From the NCBI GenBank assembly GCA_027729865.1, contig JAQCBM010000031.1:1-11786 (forward strand): 11,786 nt of DNA, written 5' to 3'. This document shows, one piece after another, positions 5,769 to 11,786 of this stretch. Each line of letters begins with the position of its first letter. The first letter of the stretch is position 1. The translations under genes were made by a program, and so were the position numbers. The notes beneath the pieces are model-generated. The model was not told where the DNA came from and made no database searches. It worked only from the letters and a program-made list of their open reading frames with translations. Source of the DNA: Actinomycetota bacterium (GTDB lineage Bacteria > Actinomycetota > Actinomycetes > S36-B12).

Positions 5769-6575
5769 GTGAAGATCGAATACGTCACCGACCCAAGCGA
5801 TGATCGGCTCAGCGGTTATCGAGACCTGACTGATGTTGCACTACGCGTTCGATTCGAACCCGCAAGCGGCGTCTACATCGCCGAAAGTGCATCGGTGATC
5901 GAGCGCGCATTGAGTGCCGGGCACGCACCCGTCTCCGTCCTCATGGAGGACAAGTGGGTGGAACGTATGCAGCCGGTTCTTTCCCATGTTGCCGACGTCC
6001 CTGTGTACGTGGGCAACAAGGATGTGCTTGAGCAGTTGACTGGCTTCCACGTGCATCGCGGTGCTCTGGCTCTGATGCTCCGCCCATCGTTACCCACCGT
6101 TGACCAGGTGATCGCGGGAGCACAGCGCATCGTTGTTCTCGAGGACATAGTTGACCATACGAACGTTGGAGCGATCATCCGATCAGCCGCTGGTCTTGGT
6201 TTCGACGGCTTCCTCGTTTCACCGCGCTGCGCCGATCCGCTCTACCGGCGCAGCGTGCGAGTGTCGATGGGCACGGTCTTCGATCTCCCGTGGACTCGCC
6301 TTGATTCGTGGCCCACGGATCTGCAGTTGCTGCGTGATGCCGGGTTCGTTGTGGCTGCCATGACGCCTCGGGCCGATGCCATCGATCTGGATGTATTCGA
6401 TCCACCTGGGAAAGTTGCCCTGGTGTTGGGCACCGAGGGCGATGGCTTGTCCACTCGGGCTCTCGACCAGGTGGATGTGGCAGTGCGGATCCCCATGCAA
6501 CGAGGGGTGGATTCCCTCAATGTGGCTGCCGCGGCTGCTGTGGTGTGCTGGCACCTGCGCCCAAGTGGCATGTAG
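5769..6575 (+). CDS. SpoU/TrmH-family RNA methyltransferase
   Basis: 268 residues with the three hallmark motifs of the SPOUT superfamily's SpoU branch: motif 1 HTNVGAIIRSAAGLGFDG (130-147, with the catalytic-site Arg138), motif 2 ALVLGTEGDGLS (217-228) and motif 3 RIPMQRGVDSLNVAAAAAV (240-258). These form the deep trefoil knot that binds S-adenosylmethionine and directs 2'-O-ribose methylation of rRNA or tRNA. The N-terminal 110 residues (DPLYRRSVRVSMG lies later, at 156-168) are the substrate-binding part seen in the rRNA-acting members. The target base cannot be told from sequence. The GTG start at 5769 follows the preceding stop by 6 nt with no clear ribosome binding site, so coupling or co-transcription is likely. 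Complete. Confidence 0.92.
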   Translation: MKIEYVTDPSDDRLSGYRDLTDVALRVRFEPASGVYIAESASVIERALSAGHAPVSVLMEDKWVERMQPVLSHVADVPVYVGNKDVLEQLTGFHVHRGALALMLRPSLPTVDQVIAGAQRIVVLEDIVDHTNVGAIIRSAAGLGFDGFLVSPRCADPLYRRSVRVSMGTVFDLPWTRLDSWPTDLQLLRDAGFVVAAMTPRADAIDLDVFDPPGKVALVLGTEGDGLSTRALDQVDVAVRIPMQRGVDSLNVAAAAAVVCWHLRPSGM

Positions 6576-6595
6576 CCCGGCAACGGAGCACAATC

Positions 6596-7582
6596 ATGGG
6601 CGTGAATTCGGTCGACGTTGAAGCGCGCACACGGATCATCACCGTCCCGAACGCAACGATCGTCTTGAATGTCGGCCTGATCGCAACGGGCGCGGCAGTT
6701 TTGGTGAGCGTCCTCAGTCGCACCACGGCCGCCACAACCTCCGTGGGTCCGTTGCCCATAACCATCGCACTCCTCGCATTAGTTGTGGGAATCCCACACG
6801 GTGCGGTCGACAACCTCACGCTCACCCGCAGGTTGAGTACGCGTGAGAAGCTTCTTGGTGCCGCGGGCTATCTCGCAGTTGCCGCAGTGGCGGCATTAGC
6901 AATCATCACGTGGCCGGGGATCGCTTTCGTAGCAGTCCTGGCGATGACGGTCTGGCACTTCGGCACCGGCGACGTCGAGGCAACCCGTGAATTGCAAGGT
7001 CTCTCGCCGGTTCGCAGTTGGGTCCGCATCCCCTACGCGATCGCACTTGGCAGCGCACCGGTACTTCTACCCCTCACCTCCCCGGCTGCCGTTGCAACGC
7101 TCACCGCTATCGAGCCGCGCCTGGCACTGGTGATGAGTGATCAGGTAATCGTGGGAACGCGTATCGCGGTCGTGACATTGATCGTTGGATGCCTGCTGTG
7201 GTTGATCCAGCAAGGCGACGTCCGTGGAGCAATCGAGCTCTTCGCACTCACCGTTTTGGGTTACGTTGCGTCACCGCTGATCGCGTTCGCTGTCTACTTC
7301 GGGTTCTGGCACGCCCTGCGCCACACCGCGCGCCTCGCCCAGGTGAGCGAGGGCGCCGTGAGCCTTCGCTCGCTCCTTCAGGTATCGCGGGGCGGGATTC
7401 CCTCGGTGATCGGTTTCATTGCGATCATCGCGATTCTCGTCACCTTCGTCGACCCGTCTGTGGCGATGGGGCCGGCACTGTGGTTCGGGTTGGCAGTCAT
7501 CTGGGGGCTCACGGTGCCCCACATGCTCGTGGTCGCGCGTTTCGATGCACGCATGCGGCGCGAGCGCATCACCACTTCCTGA
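6596..7582 (+). CDS. blh: Brp/Blh-type beta-carotene 15,15'-dioxygenase
   Basis: 328 residues, an integral membrane protein with about eight hydrophobic segments. The conserved histidine motifs of the Brp/Blh family are all present: GIPHGAVDN (His68), WHFGTGD (His121), FGFWHALRHTARL (His239 and His243) and VPHMLVV (His309). In this family the histidines hold an iron that cleaves beta-carotene centrally into two retinal molecules, the chromophore of microbial rhodopsins. ATG 6596 is preceded by GGAG at a normal distance, so it is preferred over the upstream GTG at 6545, which overlaps the methyltransferase. The gene follows that methyltransferase by 20 bp. Neither rhodopsin nor carotenoid genes are in the window; in rhodopsin-bearing actinobacteria blh can be unlinked from them. 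Confidence 0.9.
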   Translation: MGVNSVDVEARTRIITVPNATIVLNVGLIATGAAVLVSVLSRTTAATTSVGPLPITIALLALVVGIPHGAVDNLTLTRRLSTREKLLGAAGYLAVAAVAALAIITWPGIAFVAVLAMTVWHFGTGDVEATRELQGLSPVRSWVRIPYAIALGSAPVLLPLTSPAAVATLTAIEPRLALVMSDQVIVGTRIAVVTLIVGCLLWLIQQGDVRGAIELFALTVLGYVASPLIAFAVYFGFWHALRHTARLAQVSEGAVSLRSLLQVSRGGIPSVIGFIAIIAILVTFVDPSVAMGPALWFGLAVIWGLTVPHMLVVARFDARMRRERITTS

Positions 7583-7585
7583 CAC

Positions 7586-9109
7586 CTACTCCTCCACCCG
7601 CTCCATATGAGCAGGGAAGAAGCGCCAGGCAAGAAGCGCTCCGATCAACGTGACAGCCGCACCAACCGTGAGCGCCCAACCCATTCCCGACACGAATGCC
7701 CCGCCCACCAGATCCCGCGCCGGACCTGCCAGCCCTGCGGGCAACTGTTGGATCAGCACCGATGCGGCGGCCAAAGATTCACGCACCGCATCCAACGCTT
7801 GCTGCGGAACCAACGTTGCCTGAGCACCTGCGTCCGCAATGACGGTGTCGATGCGGTTCCGATAGAAGTACGCGAGCACGCCACCAAGAACTGCCACTCC
7901 GAATGAGCCACCGAGCTCGGTGACGGCGTCGTTGACCGCCGCGCCCATGCCCGAGCGCTCGCGGGGAACACGTGAGAGCACTGCGTTGGTGGCTTGCGGG
8001 AGCGTCAGCCCCATCCCGATCCCGGTTACCCCGAGCGCCAAGCCCACGTACGGATAACTCGTCATGGGTTGCACGAAAGACATCAGCATCAGACCAGCGG
8101 CCACGGCGACAACGCCCGTCACGACTGTGCGGCGTGCCCCGAATCGCTCAGCGATGCGCGGGCTCAGAAGCGATGCCACGAGTAGGCCGCCGGCGCCGGG
8201 GAGCATGCCGATGCCGGACTGCAAGGGGCTAAGGCCTTGGACGAGTTGCAAGAACTGCGGCAGGAAGAACAACGCGCCCATCAGGGCGAAGTAGACGAGG
8301 CCCACCATGACTACCGCCACAGTGAACACTCGATCGGCGAACAAGGACATGGGCAGTAGCGGGCGGGGAGCGCGCTTCTCCCACCACACGAATGCGGCGA
8401 GGAGAATCGCCGCTGCTGCACCTGAGGTGATGGTGAACGCGGTGAGGCCACCATCGGGCAACTCCACGATGAAGGTCACCAGCGCGATGAGACCGAGCGA
8501 TACGAGTGCTGCACCGCGCAGATCCAACATCGGCTTGGTCTCGTCCAGTGATTCGGGAATGAACCGCAGCGCGAGGATCAACACGATCAGCACCAAGGGT
8601 GGGTTGACCAAGAACACTGCATGCCAGGAGAAGTGTTCGAGCAATGCCCCGCCTGCGATGGGACCGATCGCCACGCCCACCCCAGCAACCGCAGCCCAGA
8701 TACCGATCGCCTGCGCTCGCTCGGTTGGGACAGTGAATGTCTGCACGAGAATCGATAGCGTCGAGGGCATGATGAACGCACCACCGATACCCATGATCGC
8801 TCTGCACGCGATGAGCACATTGGCGTCCGGTGATGCCCCGGCAGCCAGGGAGCCGAGGCCGAAGATCACCAGGCCGATGAGCAAAATGCGCTTACGCCCG
8901 AATCGGTCGCCGAGGCTGCCAGCAAACAGCAGTGTTCCCGCGAACAGCACCGAGTACGCATCGACGATCCACTGCAACTGAGCGGTGGTGGCGCCGAGTT
9001 CCTCCTGCAGACTCGGCAGCGCCACGTTGACGATCGTGTTGTCGAGGGAGATCAGCGCGAGAGCGAATGACAAGATGGCCAGGATCGACCATTTGCTCGC
9101 CCGCGCCAC
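7586..9109 (-). CDS. DHA2-family MFS exporter, 14 membrane helices
   Basis: 507 residues, typical for the 14-helix drug:H+ antiporter-2 family (EmrB/QacA-like). Helix 1 carries the family motif LDNTIVNVALPSL (22-34), followed by QWIVDAYSV, motif A GSLGDRFGRKR (64-74), and motif C AVAGVGVAIGPIAGGAL in helix 5. The ending FFPAHMERVEE is cytosolic. Such proteins export drugs or metabolites using the proton gradient; the substrate cannot be predicted. The GTG start at 9109 lacks a Shine-Dalgarno but has TAACCT six bases upstream. The stop of the secreted-protein gene lies 15 bases upstream, so both co-transcription and a separate leaderless message are possible. No TetR or MarR regulator is adjacent, unlike many drug exporters. 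Confidence 0.92.
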   Translation of the reverse strand: MARASKWSILAILSFALALISLDNTIVNVALPSLQEELGATTAQLQWIVDAYSVLFAGTLLFAGSLGDRFGRKRILLIGLVIFGLGSLAAGASPDANVLIACRAIMGIGGAFIMPSTLSILVQTFTVPTERAQAIGIWAAVAGVGVAIGPIAGGALLEHFSWHAVFLVNPPLVLIVLILALRFIPESLDETKPMLDLRGAALVSLGLIALVTFIVELPDGGLTAFTITSGAAAAILLAAFVWWEKRAPRPLLPMSLFADRVFTVAVVMVGLVYFALMGALFFLPQFLQLVQGLSPLQSGIGMLPGAGGLLVASLLSPRIAERFGARRTVVTGVVAVAAGLMLMSFVQPMTSYPYVGLALGVTGIGMGLTLPQATNAVLSRVPRERSGMGAAVNDAVTELGGSFGVAVLGGVLAYFYRNRIDTVIADAGAQATLVPQQALDAVRESLAAASVLIQQLPAGLAGPARDLVGGAFVSGMGWALTVGAAVTLIGALLAWRFFPAHMERVEE

Positions 9110-9115
9110 GAACGA

Positions 9116-9121
9116 AGGTTA
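9116..9121 (-). promoter_or_regulatory. -10 box TAACCT, leaderless layout, of the exporter gene
   Basis: On the minus strand TAACCT is followed by six bases and then the GTG at 9109. Any promoter would have its -35 inside the end of the upstream secreted-protein gene; no good hexamer is seen there. If real, it lets the exporter be expressed independently of the gene before it. Confidence 0.35.
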
Positions 9122-9124
9122 GTG

Positions 9125-9814
9125 TCAGCGCGCCCTAGGCACCTTGATTTGCGGCACCTGGGTGATAGTGATCCGGGTCGTCTCGGAAACTCGATTGCGA
9201 TCGTCGTACTCGAGCAGAGTTGCCTGGAGGCCGTTCGCCGCTATCCGCGCAACAGTGCGGGATGCTTCGGTCTCTCGCGGGGTCGGATTGGTTGCACTGA
9301 TCTCCAGCGATCCGTTCTCCAATACCCGCGTGGAGATGTCAGATGCCTGATCGGCCCAGGGCAACCATGGGTTGTAGCCCACGCGGGCGGCAACGCCGGT
9401 AATCGGATTGGGGTTGCTACTGGTGCGTGTGGCGGTCCACCGCTTCAGTGGTGGGTCACGGAAGTATTGACGCTTTCCGGCGGTGATGATCTCGGAGATC
9501 TTCTTCATTCCCATGTTGCGATTTCCGCGACCGACCACTTGCGCGAAGTCATTACAGTTGGCAACCCCGGCGGCGTCGATGGCGCAAGAAGAACGCGTCT
9601 TCGGACGGTTGCCGTTGCGCACGTATTCCATCGGCGCGGTTGCCGCCCACGTGGCCCACGTGTTCACGGCTGCCTGCGGATCTCCCGAGAAGCCCGCCAA
9701 CGCATCGGTCACTTCCGCCGGAACGGCCACACCCTCGGCAAACGCGGGTGGTGCAGCCATCAGCGAGATTCCCAATGCAGCCGCTGCAGCTACGGACCAG
9801 AACCTGCGACGCAT
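9125..9814 (-). CDS. Secreted protein with two cysteines, unknown function
   Basis: 229 residues from the ATG at 9814, which has GAGGG a short distance upstream; the frame is open ten codons further, but the signal peptide begins at MRRRFWSV. The signal sequence has a basic start, the hydrophobic run AAAAALGISLMA and the site AFA-EG (cleavage after about residue 26). The mature protein has two cysteines close together (77 and 87, in SSCAIDAAGVANCND), likely a small disulfide loop, a Trp/Pro-rich middle (GYNPWLPWAD), and a C-terminal half rich in Thr, Ile and Val consistent with beta strands. No catalytic motif or lipobox is visible. It heads a unit with the exporter gene. I do not recognise a family. 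Confidence 0.75.
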   Translation of the reverse strand: MRRRFWSVAAAAALGISLMAAPPAFAEGVAVPAEVTDALAGFSGDPQAAVNTWATWAATAPMEYVRNGNRPKTRSSCAIDAAGVANCNDFAQVVGRGNRNMGMKKISEIITAGKRQYFRDPPLKRWTATRTSSNPNPITGVAARVGYNPWLPWADQASDISTRVLENGSLEISATNPTPRETEASRTVARIAANGLQATLLEYDDRNRVSETTRITITQVPQIKVPRAR

Positions 9815-9864
9815 ACCCTCGACGGTAACCGCGGTGCCCGGCACCCCGCAAATCCACCAGGTCC

Positions 9865-9893
9865 CTGACTCAACGTCGCCAGACCACTAGCGT
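9865..9893 (+). promoter_or_regulatory. Promoter of the esterase gene, leaderless layout
   Basis: CTGACT (9865-9870, four of six matches to TTGACA) and TAGCGT (9888-9893, fits TANNNT) are 17 bp apart. The -10 box ends six bases before the GTG at 9900, and there is no Shine-Dalgarno. It is the most complete of the leaderless-type promoters in the window. It lies in the 85-bp region shared with the divergent secreted-protein gene. Confidence 0.55.
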
Positions 9894-9899
9894 CGGCTT

Positions 9900-10865
9900 G
9901 TGACCTTGTTCGGGAATATCGACGCCGGCGTGCTGCGGGCGCTACTGCGGCAACTTCCGTCGGCCCTGCGCGCCAAACCGTGCGATCTCGGCGATATTGA
10001 GTGCCGGCGCCAGATGTCGGAGTCGATGAACGAGGACCTTGGTCGACGCTTCGGTAAGGCAAGCGACGTCACCATCAAGGACCACCGCATTCCCCGACCG
10101 GACGGGTCACAGCTACGCGTGCGCGTGTATCGAAAGATCGGCAGTACAACACGAGGCGCGCTCCTGTACATCCACGGCGGCGGCATGATCGTCAGTTCAA
10201 TCGAGGACTACGACGAACGCTGCATGCACTACACCACCAACACCGGTCTTCCACTTGTGTCGGTCGACTACCCACTAGCACCCGAGGCTCCCTACCCAGC
10301 GCAGATCGACGACGCCCTCACGGCACTTGCGTGGATGCATGACTCAGCGAAGGACGAGGGGTGGGACCCCTCGCACATCGGCATCGGTGGCGACAGCGCA
10401 GGCGGTGGTCTCACCGCCGGGACGGTCCTGAAGAACCGGGACTCCGTGAAGCTTCCGCTCGCGTGCCAGATGCTCGTGTATCCGATGCTCGATGACCGCA
10501 ATGTGGTGCCCGATCGCCGCTTCCCGAAGCAGTTCCAAATCTGGACCTACATCGACAACGAGACCGGTTGGGACGCCTACCTATCCGGACTCACCGATCG
10601 CTCCGATGTCCCGATCTATGCAGCGCCCGCACGAGCCGCCGACCTCAGCGGACTGCCACCCACCTACATCGATACCGGCACTCTCGATATTTTCCACGAC
10701 GAGGACATCGCCTACGCCAAGAAGATGATCGCCGACGGTGTGGAAGTCGAGGGCCACATCTGGAACGGCGCCCCGCACGGCTTCGACTACTTCGCCTTCG
10801 ACTCCTCGATCGCGAAACGCGCGTGGGATGCGCGTTTCGCTTTCCTCGTCGAACACTTGACCTAG
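9900..10865 (+). CDS. Alpha/beta hydrolase, HSL (family IV) esterase/lipase
   Basis: 321 residues with the full signature of hormone-sensitive-lipase-type esterases. The oxyanion-hole motif is YIHGGGMIVSS (HGGG at 92-95). SVDYPLAPEAPYPAQ follows, then the nucleophile elbow GGDSAGGGL (Ser166), the acid in DTGTLDIFHDED (Asp263) and the catalytic His in GAPHGFD (His293). The family hydrolyses short to medium acyl esters in the cytoplasm; the natural substrate is unknown. The first 60 or so residues form the cap. There is no signal peptide. The GTG start at 9900 is supported by the promoter spacing. The gene ends 5 bases from the end of the convergent FAD oxidoreductase gene, without a terminator hairpin between them. 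Confidence 0.92.
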   Translation: MTLFGNIDAGVLRALLRQLPSALRAKPCDLGDIECRRQMSESMNEDLGRRFGKASDVTIKDHRIPRPDGSQLRVRVYRKIGSTTRGALLYIHGGGMIVSSIEDYDERCMHYTTNTGLPLVSVDYPLAPEAPYPAQIDDALTALAWMHDSAKDEGWDPSHIGIGGDSAGGGLTAGTVLKNRDSVKLPLACQMLVYPMLDDRNVVPDRRFPKQFQIWTYIDNETGWDAYLSGLTDRSDVPIYAAPARAADLSGLPPTYIDTGTLDIFHDEDIAYAKKMIADGVEVEGHIWNGAPHGFDYFAFDSSIAKRAWDARFAFLVEHLT

Positions 10866-10870
10866 CGCAC

Positions 10871-11786
10871 CTAGAGTTCTTCGCTCCCCACACCGTGGTG
10901 AACCTTGAAGAAGTTCGTCGGGTCGTACTTGCGCTTCACTCGAAGGAGACGCGGATAGTTCGAGCCCCATTGGTTCCGCTGCCAGTCCTCAAGGAAGAAG
11001 TCCGCCTCGGTTGAGTAGGTACCAGCACCCGGTGTCGCGTCCTTGATGAACCCCATGGCCCGATTGATCGCATCGCCCAAATCGCGACCCACCTGAGCAC
11101 TCGGCTTGCGACCCTCCACGCCCGGGTACTTGTACTGCTGGGCCGAGGCCATGATCACCAACGCGGCTGCTTCGAAGCACCCGGGGTGCAAAGCCGTCTT
11201 CTCATCACGAGCGCGTGCCTCGGGATGCTCGCCGGACAGACCCTTGTTCACCTGGAAGATAAACGGGCGAATACGTGAAGCCTGAAAGAACGCCTCGGCA
11301 ATAGTGCTCGGGTTGCGACGCATGAGGTCAGTAGAAATCCAACGCGACTGATAGCCATTCCAGAAGGCTCCCAGTTCACCCTGGTTGCCGGTCCACCAGA
11401 ACTGGTAGTCAGGTGCTTCTGGCCTGGGGTCGCGCGTGATGAAGTCCGGATCCACGCTGTCCCAGTAGTCCGGGTTCCACAGGTTCTTGAACTCCAGGAA
11501 TTGGAACTTCGGATCGACGGTGAACTCATCGGGGCGCGAGCGGAACTGCGCTGCGAACTGCTCGACGATCGCCTTGCCCTCGGCTTCTTGCAGGTCCAAG
11601 AATGTGAGCCGGAAACCGAACTCATTGTTCGGACCGAAGGCCACGGAGTCTCCCCAATGCCAGTTGTCCAGCCCAACGGGCTAGACCTCCACGAACTTCT
11701 CGATCAGCTCGCGGTACGCGGCGTCGGACTTTGCTTGGATCGAACCGGTCACGATTCCCACGGTCAACCGCCTACCGCGGCTCAGC
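10871..11786 (-). pseudogene. FAD-binding oxidoreductase (berberine-bridge type), interrupted by an in-frame TAG; runs off the right edge
   Basis: The minus-strand frame reads GIVTGSIQAKSDAAYRELI, then EKFVEV, a stop (TAG, 11683-11681), then PVGLDNWHWGDSVAFGPNNE and FGFRLTFLDLQEAEG without any frame change. Homology continues across the stop, so it interrupts a gene. The C-terminal end, SNYPRLLRVKRKYDPTNFF, is the BBE domain that closes flavin-linked oxidases; in this family the FAD domain lies N-terminal, here beyond the window. The segment around the stop corresponds to the 'FxxFY' before the '(N)xHWG' motif, so the stop most likely replaces Tyr (TAC or TAT to TAG). The downstream part could in principle restart at GTG 11644 but would lack the flavin site. 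Alternatives are a sequencing error or readthrough. Confidence 0.7.
11666..11686 (-). repeat. Near-perfect palindrome covering the premature TAG
   Basis: In the coding sense the arms are GTCTAGCCC and GGGCTGGAC around the 3-nt loop GTT. Nine pairs form, eight Watson-Crick and one T-G (U-G in RNA). The stop codon lies inside the 5' arm, with its G paired to the C of the CTG codon in the other arm. Confidence 0.7.

Noticed and set aside
8307..8981. A 224-codon plus-strand open frame
   Set aside because: It is antisense to the exporter, which has strong family motifs; long shadow frames are common opposite G+C-rich genes.

Overview
The window looks like a chromosomal segment of an actinomycete. 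The DNA is moderately G+C-rich, many genes start with GTG, and the content includes an SSB paralogue, a VapBC pair of the type expanded in mycobacteria, a DUF2252 protein, a 14-helix DHA2-type exporter and several small exported proteins with two cysteines. At least five starts carry a TANNNT -10 box exactly six bases before the start codon, the layout expected of leaderless mRNAs, which are common in Actinobacteria. A beta-carotene-cleaving Blh enzyme suggests that the cell makes retinal, and therefore possibly a light-exposed aquatic lineage. That last step is inference; no rhodopsin or carotenoid gene is in view.

Layout. Positions 1-268 hold the start of an ssb gene leaving the window on the minus strand; a nested inverted repeat could cover its ribosome binding site. 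Positions 296-721 hold a decayed response-regulator receiver fragment and an intact tRNA-Arg(TCT). Positions 738-2052 form a small accessory block on the minus strand: a vapB-vapC toxin-antitoxin operon with an operator-like palindrome, then an unrecognised two-gene operon (a cysteine-rich 74-residue protein overlapping a coiled-coil/HTH 73-residue protein) with its own repeat-rich promoter. Positions 2101-3732 hold an exported two-cysteine protein and a DUF554 membrane protein. A DUF2252 protein (3827-5266) is divergent from the DUF554 gene. A plus-strand run follows: a small membrane-anchored protein, a SpoU/TrmH RNA methyltransferase and Blh (5457-7582). The minus-strand pair 9814-7586 encodes a secreted protein and the exporter, and it converges tightly on blh. 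Positions 9900-10865 encode an HSL-type esterase whose end nearly meets that of a berberine-bridge-type FAD oxidoreductase, which runs off the right edge and is interrupted by an in-frame TAG inside a near-perfect palindrome.

No single large new system is evident. The most interesting items are the possible RBS-occluding structure at ssb, the repeated leaderless-start layout, the uncharacterised 1518-2052 operon, and the palindrome-associated nonsense codon. No CRISPR array, insertion sequence, rRNA gene or replication origin was seen.
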